Assembly: GCF_016863655.1 (NCBI RefSeq)
Contig: NZ_BOPH01000024.1
Span: forward strand, 62,001 to 126,000
DNA: 64,000 nt
Reading direction: 5' to 3'
DNA from: Virgisporangium ochraceum
Lineage (GTDB): Bacteria; Actinomycetota; Actinomycetes; Mycobacteriales; Micromonosporaceae
Shown in pieces: positions 32,043-40,531 of the stretch; positions within the stretch are counted from its first letter, which is position 1, and every line of letters starts with the position of its first letter. Under the pieces are notes generated by a model, which was given only the letters and a program-made list of their open reading frames with translations, did not search any database and was not told the origin of the DNA. Position numbers and translations under genes: made by a program.

Positions 32043-34409
32043 TCAGATTTTCACGGCCTCCGGGAGGGGCGCCGTGTGCAGGATGCCGAGGCGCTGGGTG
32101 GCCCGGGTCAGCGCGACGTACAGGTCGCTGGCCCCGCGCGGCGAGCCGTCGAGGATCTCGGCCGGTTCGACCAGCAGCACCGAGTCGAACTCCAGGCCCT
32201 TGGCCTGCTTGACGGTCAGCACGACGACCGGGCTCACCAGGTCGACGCCCGCGCCCACGGCGGTCCCCTCGATCGCCGACGCGACGGCGGCGCCGAGCGT
32301 CGCGACCCGCTCGGCCGGGACGAGCACCCCGACGCGACCGTCGCCGACCACGGCGGTCTCCGCGCGGATCGCGTCGACCAGGCGGTCGACGAGCTTGTCG
32401 GCGTCGACCCGCTCGGCCCAGGGCGGCACGCCGGTGTCGCGCACCGACCGCGGCGGCGACATCGTGGGGTCGATGGTCGCCAGCACGTGCCCGGCGACCG
32501 CCATGATCTCCGACGGCGTCCGGTAGTTGACGGTCAGCTCGGCGAGCCGCCACCGGTCGGCGACGTAGGGGCTCAGGATGCTGTCCCAGGACGGCGCGCC
32601 GCTCAGGTCGCCGGTCTGCGCGACGTCGCCGACCAGCGTCATCGAGCGGCTCGGGCAGCGCCGCATCAGCAGCCGCCAGGCCATCGGCGACAGCTCCTGC
32701 GCCTCGTCGACGATCACGTGCCCGAACGCCCAGCTCCGGTCGGCCGCGGCCCGCTGCGCGGCGGTGACGAAGCTGATCGTGCGTTGGCGTTCGCCGAGGT
32801 CGGCCGCGTCGAGCAGGTCGGTGGCCGACAGGTACTCGGGGTCCTCCTCGTCGTCGAGCGACCGCGAACCCTTGAGGATCTCCAGCGCGCCCTCGGCGTA
32901 CTCGCGGCGGGCCAGCCGTTCGCGCTCCTCGATCACGAACTCGTCGCTGACCGGCTTGTCGCCGTCCAACAACTCCGCCGCCTCGTCGAGCAGCGGCACG
33001 TCGGCGGGCGTCCAGCCGCCGCGGGGTTCGCGGCGCAGGGCCGCGCGCTCGCCCGCGGTGAGCTGCGGCGCGGCGCTCTCCAGGCGGTCGGGGGACGCGT
33101 AGAGCGCGGCGACCAGCTGCTGCGCGGTGAGGACCGGCCACAGCCAGTCGCAGACGGCGAGCACCTCGGGCTCCTTGGCGAGGCTCTTGCGGATCTCCTC
33201 GACGTCGGCCTGGTCGAGGACGTTGTCGCCGATGTCCTCGGTGTTGGCGTACTCGTCCTTGCGTCCGCTCTCGAACGCGGCCCGGGTGATGTCGGCGAAC
33301 GGGTCGTCGCCGAGCTTCTCCGTGAGCTTGCCGGTCAGGACCGCGACGATCTCCTTCTCGAAGATCGGCCGCGCCACGTTGTGGGGTTTCTTCGTGGCGC
33401 GCGCGAGGTTGCGGGCCCGCTTGGCCTCGCCCGGCTCCAGGTAGAGCGTCTCGCGGTTGCCCTGGCGGTCGATCTCGATGGGTATCCGCTTGGTGGGCTG
33501 GCGCTGGCGGTCGTCGAGGGCCTTGCGCAGGACGTCCACCATGATCTTGCGGCCCTTGATCTCCGCGACGGCGGCCGGCTCCTCCCGGCGGGCGGTGACC
33601 CCCGGGAACAGGTCGCCGACCGTGCACAGCAGCACGCCGGTCTCGGCCAGCGACGGCAGCACCTGAGAGATGTAGCGCAGGAACGTGTCGTTGGGCCCGA
33701 CGATGAGCACCGCGCGGGTCTCGAGGATCTCCCGGAACGTGTAGAGGAGGTAGGCCGCCCGGTGCAGCGCGACCGCGGTCTTGCCGGTGCCGGGCCCGCC
33801 CTGCACGACGAGCGCGCCGCTGAGGTCGGTGCGGATCACGACGTCCTGCTCGGCCTGGATGGTCTCGACGATGTCGCTCATCCGACCGGTGCGCCTGGCG
33901 TTGACGGCGGCGAGCAGCGTCGCCTCGCCGGCCAGGCCGCTGAGCGTCCTGCCCGCGGTGACGTTGGCGATGTCGAGGTCGAGCACCTCGTCGTCGAGGT
34001 CGGTGACCTTCCGACCGCGCGTGCGGATGTGCCGCCGCCTCCGGACGCCCTCGGGCGACGCCGCCGTGGCCAGGTAGAACGGCCGGGCCGCCGGGGCGCG
34101 CCAGTCGGTGAGCAGCGGCACGTGGTCGCCGCTCTTCTCGTCGAACAGGCCGATGCGGCCGATGTAGCGGACAACGCCGTCGAGCCCGTCTATGCGTCCG
34201 AAACATAGACCGTGCTCGACGGCGTTGTAGCGTTCGATCTGGTCGATGAGCATCGCGGACATGCTGTCGCGCTCAGACATCGCCTGGTGTGTGCTGCCGC
34301 GCTCTTTCCTGGTCTGCCCCAACCGCGCGGTGGCCCGTTCCCGCAGGTCATCGAGGTGCCCGTAGAGCAGGTCGAGGTGTTCCTGCTCCAGCTCGACGTC
34401 GTTTGACAA
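32043..34409 (-). CDS. HelD-like UvrD-family ATPase (RNA polymerase-associated)
   Basis: A 788-residue superfamily 1 helicase-like protein. A coiled-coil N-terminus (about 1-70) precedes Walker A QGGPGTGKTAVALHRAAYLLY, the HelD hallmark. Later come HVIVDEAQELSPMAW (Walker B), TLVGDVAQTGDLSG, TVNYRTPSEIM and VVVLTVKQAKGLEFDSVLLV. HelD proteins bind and release stalled RNA polymerase. Actinobacterial class II relatives can confer rifampicin tolerance. Start is TTG at 34409. No rifamycin-associated element was recognised upstream. Confidence 0.9.
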   Translation of the reverse strand: MSNDVELEQEHLDLLYGHLDDLRERATARLGQTRKERGSTHQAMSERDSMSAMLIDQIERYNAVEHGLCFGRIDGLDGVVRYIGRIGLFDEKSGDHVPLLTDWRAPAARPFYLATAASPEGVRRRRHIRTRGRKVTDLDDEVLDLDIANVTAGRTLSGLAGEATLLAAVNARRTGRMSDIVETIQAEQDVVIRTDLSGALVVQGGPGTGKTAVALHRAAYLLYTFREILETRAVLIVGPNDTFLRYISQVLPSLAETGVLLCTVGDLFPGVTARREEPAAVAEIKGRKIMVDVLRKALDDRQRQPTKRIPIEIDRQGNRETLYLEPGEAKRARNLARATKKPHNVARPIFEKEIVAVLTGKLTEKLGDDPFADITRAAFESGRKDEYANTEDIGDNVLDQADVEEIRKSLAKEPEVLAVCDWLWPVLTAQQLVAALYASPDRLESAAPQLTAGERAALRREPRGGWTPADVPLLDEAAELLDGDKPVSDEFVIEERERLARREYAEGALEILKGSRSLDDEEDPEYLSATDLLDAADLGERQRTISFVTAAQRAAADRSWAFGHVIVDEAQELSPMAWRLLMRRCPSRSMTLVGDVAQTGDLSGAPSWDSILSPYVADRWRLAELTVNYRTPSEIMAVAGHVLATIDPTMSPPRSVRDTGVPPWAERVDADKLVDRLVDAIRAETAVVGDGRVGVLVPAERVATLGAAVASAIEGTAVGAGVDLVSPVVVLTVKQAKGLEFDSVLLVEPAEILDGSPRGASDLYVALTRATQRLGILHTAPLPEAVKI

Positions 34410-34468
34410 GCCGTTACCCCATTCGATACACTGGCTTCGTTCGACGGCCTTTGTGAGCCGTCTTTTTT
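34403..34468 (+). ncRNA. Promoter-terminator unit for a transcript of about 30 nt
   Basis: On the plus strand a near-consensus promoter, TTGACA (34403-34408) and TACACT (34427-34432) with an 18-bp spacer, is followed almost at once by an intrinsic terminator: GACGGC (34443-34448), eight-base loop, GCCGTC (34457-34462) and six Ts (34463-34468). Transcription would start near 34439 and stop near 34470. No open frame follows. The -35 box overlaps the TTG start codon of the divergent helD-like gene, so polymerase bound here could also block or tune that gene. Confidence 0.5.
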
Positions 34469-34517
34469 GTTGCCATGAAACGAGTAAGGGTAACGCGACT
34501 CTTCCCGGGCGGGCAAA

Positions 34518-35000
34518 CTACTCCGGCTTCGGGTGCTCCGTGACGTTCTGCAGGTACAGCTGCTCGCCGAGCGTCTCGATGAGGTGCAGCTGGGTCTCCA
34601 GGTAGTCGATGTGGTGCTCCTCGTCGGCGAGGATGTCCTCGAAGATCTTGGCCGACGTCACGTCGCCGACCGAGCGCATGTGCGTGATGCCGCGCCGCAG
34701 CCGGTCGATCGCCTCGGCCTCGATCTTCATGTCGGCCTTGAACTGCTCGGTGACGGTCTCGCCGATGCGCAGCGGGAACAGCCGCTGGAAGTTCGGGAGC
34801 CCCTCCAGGAAGAGGATGCGGTCGGTGAGCACCTCAGCGTGCTTCATCTCGTCGATGGACTCGTACCGCGTATGGGCCGCAAGCTTGGTGTAGCCCCAGT
34901 TCTCCTGCATCTTGGCGTGCAGGAAGTACTGGTTGATCGCGGTAAGCTCGGCCGTGAGCTGCTCGTTCAGAAACTCGATGACTTGAGTGTCGCCCTGCAT
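34518..35000 (-). CDS. bfr: Bacterioferritin
   Basis: Iron-storage protein of 160 residues that forms a 24-mer shell with heme between subunits. Ferroxidase ligands are in the canonical places: Glu18, Glu51, His54, Glu94, Glu127 and His130. The heme ligand Met52 is in DEMKHAE. The C-terminus (TEHPKPE) is slightly extended. It lies 58 bp after a Bfd-like ferredoxin on the same strand, the usual partner for iron release. Confidence 0.96.
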   Translation of the reverse strand: MQGDTQVIEFLNEQLTAELTAINQYFLHAKMQENWGYTKLAAHTRYESIDEMKHAEVLTDRILFLEGLPNFQRLFPLRIGETVTEQFKADMKIEAEAIDRLRRGITHMRSVGDVTSAKIFEDILADEEHHIDYLETQLHLIETLGEQLYLQNVTEHPKPE

Positions 35001-35058
35001 CCCCGAGACGTTACGGGTGGCGATATGTCCGTTTCTAGTCAGCCACGCCTAAGATCGG

Positions 35059-35238
35059 TCAGCCAACCCTAACCATTCCCGACTCTTCGTCGATGATCTC
35101 CTCGATGCGGTCGAGGCAGGTCCCGCAGTGCGTGCCGGCCCCACAGGCGTCACCGACCGCGTCCTCCGAGCGAGCACCCAGCTGGATGACGGAGCGAACC
35201 TCACACTCCCGCACCCGGGCACAGATGCACACAAACAC
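35059..35238 (-). CDS. bfd: Bacterioferritin-associated ferredoxin-like [2Fe-2S] protein
   Basis: A 59-residue BFD-like protein. Cluster ligands are CIC near the N-terminus and CGAGTHCGTC later, giving the C-x-C ... C-x(4)-C-x-x-C pattern of Bfd. It reduces bacterioferritin so that stored iron can be released. The GTG at 35238 has AGGAG six bases upstream. An iron box 31 bp before the start indicates induction when iron is scarce. Confidence 0.9.
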   Translation of the reverse strand: MFVCICARVRECEVRSVIQLGARSEDAVGDACGAGTHCGTCLDRIEEIIDEESGMVRVG

Positions 35239-35268
35239 GGACGACTCCTGGTTCCGGGGTAGCAACAG

Positions 35269-35287
35269 GACGCTTAGCCTAACCTAA
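35269..35287. promoter_or_regulatory. Iron box (IdeR/DmdR/DtxR-type operator)
   Basis: TTAGCCTAACCTAA at 35274-35287 matches 14 of 14 positions of one side and the centre of the 19-bp DtxR-family consensus TTAGGTTAGSCTAACCTAA. The remaining five positions (35269-35273) diverge. Location upstream of bfd is as expected for iron-responsive control. Confidence 0.8.
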
Positions 35288-35424
35288 GTAAGGGTAGCCA
35301 CAGCATATGGCCGCGGCGCAAGCCCCGGGCCGAGATTGCACCCGAGCACACGGTCCTGGCCCGCACTGCCGACCGACGTGCGACTGCGTGGGAGCCGTTT
35401 GACCGCGCACTTTTACCGCGGCGC

Positions 35425-35502
35425 CCTTCAGGGCGGACCTTCAGGGCGGACCTTCACGGCGCAGCTGACCGGCGCAGCTGACCGGCGCAGCTGACCGATG
35501 TG
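35425..35502 (+). repeat. Six-unit 13-bp tandem array of two unit types
   Basis: Three units of CCTTCAGGGCGGA type (35425-35463, third degenerate) are directly followed by three of GCTGACCGGCGCA type (35464-35502, last degenerate), all exactly 13 bp and in register. The change of unit without a change of period suggests replication slippage on a composite array or a structured binding platform. Confidence 0.8.
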
Positions 35503-35603
35503 CGCGACCTGGCCTCCCCGACGCGACCCCGTGCACCTTGCCGGCGCGCGCCCAACGTACTGAGTCCCTGGGTTCGTATGCAGCTGTGGCGTCACGACGC
35601 GTA

Positions 35604-35664
35604 GATCGCCGTTTGAGGAACGAAACTGCAGTGTGACTACACGCTCGTTCCTCAAACGGCGATC
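35604..35664. repeat. Perfect 20-bp inverted repeat (REP-like hairpin)
   Basis: Arms GATCGCCGTTTGAGGAACGA (35604-35623) and its exact complement (35645-35664) flank a 21-base loop that contains a further GTGT/ACAC pair. The element is less GC-rich than its surroundings and palindromic, and it sits in a gene-free region. It resembles repetitive extragenic palindromes or a small non-autonomous mobile element. It lacks a T-run, so a plain terminator is less likely. Only one copy is in this window. Confidence 0.7.
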
Positions 35665-35708
35665 AAGGCGCCGACACAGATCCGGTGAGCGGATCCGAAT
35701 TGCGGGTA

Positions 35709-36935
35709 CTACCGACCCCAACCGCGAAGCACCTCGGCGACAAGCGCCTCCACCGACCGGCCGCCGAGCACCCGGGCGGCGTCGGTCGTGGGAAGCACGT
35801 CCAACCAGCGTCGGGTCAGCTGCTCGGCCGCCGCCGGCCCGAGCAGTCCCCACAACCGCAGGCGCGCCATCCCGCCGTCCGGGTAGATGTCCATCCGGAC
35901 GGAGGTGATCTCTTCGGCCGCCTCGATGGGGAACCGATGCCGGGTGTCGGGCTGCAGCCGGGTCCGCGGGAGCAGGTCGATCCGTTCCCCCTCGCCCGCC
36001 GCGGCCCCGCCCGACGCATCGCCGCCCGACGCACCGCCGCCCGACGCACCGCCGCCCGACGCACCGCCGCACGACGCACCGCCGCACGACGCACCGCCAA
36101 CCGACGCACCGCCACCCGACGCACCCCGCCCCGCCGCGGCGTCGCCCGCTCGGGTGCCACGGAGGCTCGCCGCCCCCGGCGAGTTGCCCTTGAAATGCGT
36201 GGTGTCGAGCTCGGCCAGCACCACCCGGCCGGGCGCGGCCAGCGCCACCTCGACCCAGTCGTTGCCCGTGTCGCGCCGCCGCGCGGTCTCCCAGCCCTCG
36301 CCCATCACCCGGGCCAGCCCGGGCCGCAGCAGGTTGCCGGGACTGCCGTAGAACATGTTGCTGCACCCGGTCACATGTCCGCCGTGCTCGAGCGCCGCCA
36401 GATCGATCACGCCCCCGGGCAGCAGGCGCGGATCCGGGACCGGTTCCCCGTGCACCCGCAGGCGGGCCACCCCTCCGTCCGGGTAGATCGTCAAGCGGAC
36501 GTGCGTGAAGCGCACCGGCAGGTCCACCGCGAACGGGTTCCGGCTGTCGCCGGCGACGGCCGAACGGGGAACCAGCGTCACCCAGTCGGCGCCGGCCAAC
36601 TCGTCCGGACCCGGATGGCCCGCCATCCCGCACGCCTCGACGGACACCTCGGGCGGGTAGTTTCCCGTGAAGAAAGCGGTATCCACGACGACCCCGCGCA
36701 CGACGCCGGGCGCACCGAGCCGCACGATCGCGTGGTCGTGCCCGGGCGAGCGCCGCCGCCGCGACTCCCAGCCGTCGTAGATCTGCCCCTTCGGCCCGAA
36801 CGTCGACCGGTTGAAGACCGGCGACGCGTCGTGCACCAGGTGGTCGGCCGCGGCGAACAGCTCGTCGTTGGCGAACACCACGCCGCCGCCGAGGCTGCGT
36901 GCGGCGAGGTCCGGAAGCAGTTCGAAGGCGGTCAC
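35709..36935 (-). CDS. alc: Allantoicase with a low-complexity insertion
   Basis: Hydrolyses allantoate to ureidoglycolate and urea. Two homologous domains are visible, each ending in IYPDGG-x-ARLR (about residues 150-160 and 350-360). Both contain the family pattern ([19 protein letters not shown] and [16 protein letters not shown]). Residues 262-316 are an Ala/Gly/Ser insertion encoded by eight 15-bp repeats, making the protein 408 residues against about 330-350 normally. The GTG at 36935 overlaps the allantoinase stop, so it is the last gene of the short allantoin operon. Confidence 0.92.
   Translation of the reverse strand: MTAFELLPDLAARSLGGGVVFANDELFAAADHLVHDASPVFNRSTFGPKGQIYDGWESRRRRSPGHDHAIVRLGAPGVVRGVVVDTAFFTGNYPPEVSVEACGMAGHPGPDELAGADWVTLVPRSAVAGDSRNPFAVDLPVRFTHVRLTIYPDGGVARLRVHGEPVPDPRLLPGGVIDLAALEHGGHVTGCSNMFYGSPGNLLRPGLARVMGEGWETARRRDTGNDWVEVALAAPGRVVLAELDTTHFKGNSPGAASLRGTRAGDAAAGRGASGGGASVGGASCGGASCGGASGGGASGGGASGGDASGGAAAGEGERIDLLPRTRLQPDTRHRFPIEAAEEITSVRMDIYPDGGMARLRLWGLLGPAAAEQLTRRWLDVLPTTDAARVLGGRSVEALVAEVLRGWGR
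36011..36130 (-). repeat. Eight tandem 15-bp repeats inside allantoicase gene
   Basis: Units of CCGACGCACCGCCGC run from 36011 to 36130 and code for GGASG-like pentapeptides in frame. Because the unit is a multiple of three, copy number can vary without breaking the gene. Some units have drifted (A for C, or AA for GC), so it is not a brand-new expansion. Confidence 0.88.
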
Positions 36936-38215
36936 CGAAGCGTCTCCCGGGTGATCAGCCGGCCCGTGCCGGGCGCCGCGGGCACGCCACGCACCCAGGT
37001 CGACCGTACGGTGCCGGACAACCGCGCGCCGGCGTACGGCGTCACCGGGTGCCGGTGGTGCAGCCGCGCGGGGTCCACCTCGAAGGACCCGTCGGGATCG
37101 AACGCCACCAGGTCGGCGTCCGCCCCCACGGCGATGCGGCCCTTGTGCGTCAGCCCCACCAGGTCGGCGGGTGCCGTGGCGAGCCAGCGCACGACGTCGC
37201 TCAGCGGGAAAGCGCGTTCCCGGGCGGCCGTCCAGACCAGCGGCAGGCCGAGCTGCACCGAGGCGATGCCGCCCCACGCGGTGGAGAAGTCGCCCACCTT
37301 CAGGTCCGGTGTGCACGGCGAGTGGTCCGACACCACGCAGCTGATCGTCCCCGCGGAAAGGCCTCTCCACAGGGCTTCCCGGTTCGCCGCGTCCCGGATG
37401 GGCGGGCAGCACTTGTACTCGGTCGCCCCGTCGGGGACGTCGGCCGCGTCGAGCGTCAGGTAGTGCGGGCAGGTCTCGGCGGTCACGCGTAGCCCGTCCC
37501 GTTGCGCGGCCGCGATCAGGGGCAGCGCGGCGGCCGCGGACAGGTGCAGGATGTGCACCCTCGCCCCGTGCCGCCGGGCGGCCTCGATCGCGGTCGCCAC
37601 CGCGCGCGTCTCGGCCTCCACCGGTCGCGAGGCCACGAAGTCGGTGAAACGCCGGGTCGTTCCCGGCTCGACGACCTCCGCCGGGTCCTCGGCGTGCACG
37701 ATGAACAGCGCGTCCACTGTGGACAGGGCACGGTCGAGTTCGGACCGGTCGAGGGGCGGGAACTCGGGCACGCCCGAGTCGATCAGGAAGCACTTGAAGC
37801 CGAACACGCCGGCCTCGTGCAGTGCCGGCAGGTCGGGCGCGTTGCCCGGTACCGCCCCGCCCCAGAACCCCACGTCGACCGGCGGACGCGCGGCCTCGGC
37901 GGCGGTGCGCTTGACGGTAAGCGCTTCCACGGACACCGTGGCCGGAATCGAGTTGAGCGGCATGTCGATGATCGTGGTGACGCCACCGGCCGCGGCGGCC
38001 CGGGTCGCGGTGGCGAACCCCTCCCACTCCGTCCGGCCCGGCTCGTTCACGTGCACGTGGGTGTCGACCATGCCGGGCAGCAGCGCCGGGACGTCGGTCC
38101 CCTCGTCGCCGTAGTCGGTGACGGCGGCGATGCGCCCGTCGCGCACGTGCACCGTGGCGGGGCGCTCGCCGTCCGGAAGTACCACCCGTCGCGACCGGAG
38201 CACCAGGTCCGTCAC
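36932..38215 (-). CDS. allB: Allantoinase
   Basis: Opens the hydantoin ring of allantoin to give allantoate. It is 427 residues, a dihydroorotase-like amidohydrolase. The binuclear metal site is seen as HVH (residues 53-55) in [12 protein letters not shown], the probable carbamylated Lys141 in [16 protein letters not shown] (about 221-226), His251 in ETCPHYLTL, and Asp in VVSDHSPC. The GTG start overlaps the aldolase-like gene stop. One exact palindrome core (37919-37926, coding VEALT) and two near copies (37205, 37353) lie within. Confidence 0.93.
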   Translation of the reverse strand: MTDLVLRSRRVVLPDGERPATVHVRDGRIAAVTDYGDEGTDVPALLPGMVDTHVHVNEPGRTEWEGFATATRAAAAGGVTTIIDMPLNSIPATVSVEALTVKRTAAEAARPPVDVGFWGGAVPGNAPDLPALHEAGVFGFKCFLIDSGVPEFPPLDRSELDRALSTVDALFIVHAEDPAEVVEPGTTRRFTDFVASRPVEAETRAVATAIEAARRHGARVHILHLSAAAALPLIAAAQRDGLRVTAETCPHYLTLDAADVPDGATEYKCCPPIRDAANREALWRGLSAGTISCVVSDHSPCTPDLKVGDFSTAWGGIASVQLGLPLVWTAARERAFPLSDVVRWLATAPADLVGLTHKGRIAVGADADLVAFDPDGSFEVDPARLHHRHPVTPYAGARLSGTVRSTWVRGVPAAPGTGRLITRETLR

Positions 38216-39399
38216 TGTGCCTCCAATGTGGACCGGTCGAAGGGAACCTCGTCGTCGTCCAGCGCGCCGCAGTGCAGTCCGCGGAGCAGGTACCCGGCGA
38301 GCGCGCGGGCGGTGGCCGGCTCGTCGGCGACGCCCTCGACCCGGCGCGCGAGGTAGGCGTCGAGCCGGGCAACCGCGGCGGAAAGCCCTTTCCGGAAGAA
38401 CGCGTAGGTGGCGCCGTACCGCGTGGGCAGCTGGGCGGGGTGCAGGTCCCACCCCTGGTAGAAACCGCGTTCCAGCGAGCGCCGCACGAGTCGGGCGTGC
38501 AGCTGCCAGGCGGCGTGGACCTGCTCCGTGTCGCCGACCGGCAGCACGTTCGTCGAGCCGTCGGACACCGGGACGCCGGTACCGGCGGCGGCCACCTGCA
38601 TGACCGCTTTCGCGTGGTCGGCGGCCGGATGGTCCATCGACTGCTGGGCGGCCGCGATCCCCAGGGACGCGCTGTAGTCGTAGGTGCCGTAATGCAGGCC
38701 GGCGCACCGGCCGCGCGCCGCGTGCAGCATGCGCGCCACGGTGGCGACGCCGTCGGCGCCGAGCACGGCGGCCGGCGTCTCGATCTGCAGCTCGAACCGC
38801 AGCCGCCCCGCGTCGAGGCGGTAAGCGCTTTCCAGACGTTCGCAGAGCAGCGTCATCGCGGTCACCTGTTCGACGGCGCTGACCTTCGGCAGCGTCACCA
38901 CGAACCCGTCGGGCAGCTCGGCGGCACTCAGGAGAACGTCGAGGAAGCGGTCGAGCGTGCGCACCGCGCGGGCCCGGGTCGACGCCTCGAGGCTCTTGCA
39001 GCGCAGGCCGACGAACGGCGGCAACGGGCCCGCCACGAGGGCGGCCACCGCCCGGTCGACGGCGGCATCCTCCTCGTCGTCGGGGCGCAGGCCGTAGCCG
39101 TCCTCGAAGTCGACCCGCAGGTCCTCGATCGGCTCGCGGTCGAGCTTGGCCCGTACCCGGGGCAGCAGGTCGGCGTCGAACGGGGCGGGCGGATGGGCGG
39201 AAAGCGCTTCCCTCGCGGCCCGTCCCCACGCCGCGGTGAGGCTCGGCACGACGCGGTCGGCCGGAACGTAGACGGTGTGCACGGGCTTCCGCCCGCGCGG
39301 TTGACCCGGATAGGTGGCGGCCAGGACCGCGTCGACCGGACCGAGCAGCCGGTCCAGCTCAACGGAGACCTCGGCGCTCAGCCGCCCGCTCCCCTCCAC
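38212..39399 (-). CDS. CitE/HpcH-like TIM-barrel protein in purine operon (DUF6986-like)
   Basis: A 395-residue protein resembling aldolase/citrate lyase-type TIM barrels: [17 protein letters not shown] (acidic metal region), [14 protein letters not shown] and [10 protein letters not shown] (the E-T-P motif), then [15 protein letters not shown] believe relatives are filed as DUF6986 next to allantoin genes in other actinobacteria. Position before allantoinase suggests a role with glyoxylate or ureidoglycolate, but the reaction is unproven. The GTG at 39399 lacks a clear ribosome site. Exact palindrome cores at 38823-38830 (ESAY) and 39202-39209 (EALS). Confidence 0.8.
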   Translation of the reverse strand: MEGSGRLSAEVSVELDRLLGPVDAVLAATYPGQPRGRKPVHTVYVPADRVVPSLTAAWGRAAREALSAHPPAPFDADLLPRVRAKLDREPIEDLRVDFEDGYGLRPDDEEDAAVDRAVAALVAGPLPPFVGLRCKSLEASTRARAVRTLDRFLDVLLSAAELPDGFVVTLPKVSAVEQVTAMTLLCERLESAYRLDAGRLRFELQIETPAAVLGADGVATVARMLHAARGRCAGLHYGTYDYSASLGIAAAQQSMDHPAADHAKAVMQVAAAGTGVPVSDGSTNVLPVGDTEQVHAAWQLHARLVRRSLERGFYQGWDLHPAQLPTRYGATYAFFRKGLSAAVARLDAYLARRVEGVADEPATARALAGYLLRGLHCGALDDDEVPFDRSTLEAQ

Positions 39400-39440
39400 G
39401 GGATCAGCTTAACCTCGCGGGGCCGGTTCATGATCACTTT

Positions 39441-39530
39441 GATCTCCCGACTCTCCACGCGGGATCGCCTGATCGCCCGACTCTCGTCGGGGTACCACCT
39501 GATCCCCCTACCTTGGTCGCGGGAAATCCG
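39441..39530 (+). repeat. Three tandem 30-bp imperfect repeats
   Basis: Units at 39441-39470, 39471-39500 and 39501-39530 each begin GATC(T/G/C)CCC(G/T)AC and keep exactly 30 bp spacing, with a partial fourth unit to 39540. They lie between the divergent aldolase-like and acetyltransferase genes, the last unit ending just before the TAGCGT -10 box. Helically phased repeats in a promoter suggest a cooperative binding site. Confidence 0.75.
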
Positions 39531-39544
39531 ATTGCCCGGGCGGT

Positions 39545-39550
39545 TAGCGT
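39545..39550 (+). promoter_or_regulatory. -10 box TAGCGT, leaderless GNAT gene
   Basis: TAGCGT ends seven bases before the ATG at 39558. No ribosome site is seen. Same geometry as at 7529, 30509 and 56024. Confidence 0.5.
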
Positions 39551-39557
39551 CACAAGC

Positions 39558-40502
39558 ATGGCTGACCTGCCCGAACCGTTCACGTCCCGGCCGTACCGCG
39601 CCGGCGACGCCGCCGCACTCACCGCGCTGTACAACGCCGTCGAGGTCCACGCCGGCGGACATGCCGGCTACGTCGACGACGAGACGGAAGCGGTGATCGC
39701 CGCGACCATCGTCGACGTGGAGACCGACTCCCGGCTCGTGTTCTCCCCCGACGGCGAGCTCGTCGCGGCCGGTGCGGTGGCCGCACCGCCGACCGGCGGG
39801 TACCGGATCGACGCCTACGGCGGTGTCATGCCGCAGTGGCGGGGCCGCGGGCTCGGACGCGCCGTGTTCGACTGGCAGATCGGCCGGGCACGCGAGATCT
39901 ATCAGGCCGCCGGTTCGCCCACAGACTGGATCTTCGAGACCGGCACCATCGTCGGAGACGACAGCGCCATCAGGCTCTACGAGCGTTTCGGCGGCGCCCC
40001 GTCGCGCTACTTCTTCGAGATGGTCGCGCCCGCGAAGGACAACTCCCGCCCGGCGCCCGAGGGCCTGCGCGTGCAGCCGTACCAACCGGCTTTCGAGCGG
40101 ACGCTCTACGACGCCCACATGGAGGCGTTCAGCGACCACTGGGGTTTCCAGAAGCGGGAGTTCGACAAGTGGGTCGGGTTCACCGTGCGGTCGGACGTGT
40201 TCCGGCCCGACCTGTCCCGGCTGGCGTTCGACGGCGACGAACTCGTCGCGTACGTCCTCACCTACAACGACGCCGACCCGGAGCGGGTCTACGTCGGACA
40301 GGTCGGCACCCGACGGCCCTGGCGGCGACGCGGTCACGCCGGAGCGCTCCTGGCCGACGTGCTGGCCGGCGCCGCGGCGAGCGGTAAGGGGTTCGTGTAC
40401 CTGTCGGTCGACGCCGACAGCCCCACCGGAGCGGTCGGACTCTACGAGGGCGCCGGCTTCGCCACCGAGACGACGTCGGTCGACTACCGCTTCGCGCTGT
40501 AG
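39558..40502 (+). CDS. Double-domain GNAT acetyltransferase
   Basis: A 314-residue protein made of two GNAT folds, like mycothiol synthase-type or antibiotic-acetylating tandem GNATs. The first acetyl-CoA loop is PQWRGRGLGRAVFDW (about 93-107) and the second is RRPWRRRGHAGALLADVL. Each is followed by a neighbouring helix with LYERFGG or LYEGAGF. It lies alone on the plus strand between two halves of the purine cluster. Substrate unknown. Confidence 0.87.
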   Translation: MADLPEPFTSRPYRAGDAAALTALYNAVEVHAGGHAGYVDDETEAVIAATIVDVETDSRLVFSPDGELVAAGAVAAPPTGGYRIDAYGGVMPQWRGRGLGRAVFDWQIGRAREIYQAAGSPTDWIFETGTIVGDDSAIRLYERFGGAPSRYFFEMVAPAKDNSRPAPEGLRVQPYQPAFERTLYDAHMEAFSDHWGFQKREFDKWVGFTVRSDVFRPDLSRLAFDGDELVAYVLTYNDADPERVYVGQVGTRRPWRRRGHAGALLADVLAGAAASGKGFVYLSVDADSPTGAVGLYEGAGFATETTSVDYRFAL

Positions 40503-40531
40503 CGCGGAGCGCAGTGCCCATCCGCGACGAC

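Larger units (their letters stand above)
35288..35708. other. Long intergenic region with a 13-bp tandem array and a hairpin element
   Basis: About 420 bp without a convincing gene, between the bfd promoter and the 3' end of the allantoicase gene. It holds the array at 35425-35502 and the inverted repeat at 35604-35664, reported separately. The rest shows no recognised structure. Confidence 0.6.

Noticed and set aside
34403..34520. Rifamycin-associated element upstream of the HelD-like gene
   Set aside because: No 19-bp GGGGCTTGC-type palindrome was found. The palindromic sequence present is the small terminator hairpin.
36011..36130. CRISPR-like array
   Set aside because: Units are 15 bp, contiguous, coding and without spacers. 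It is a minisatellite. No other array in the window has a repeat-spacer structure.
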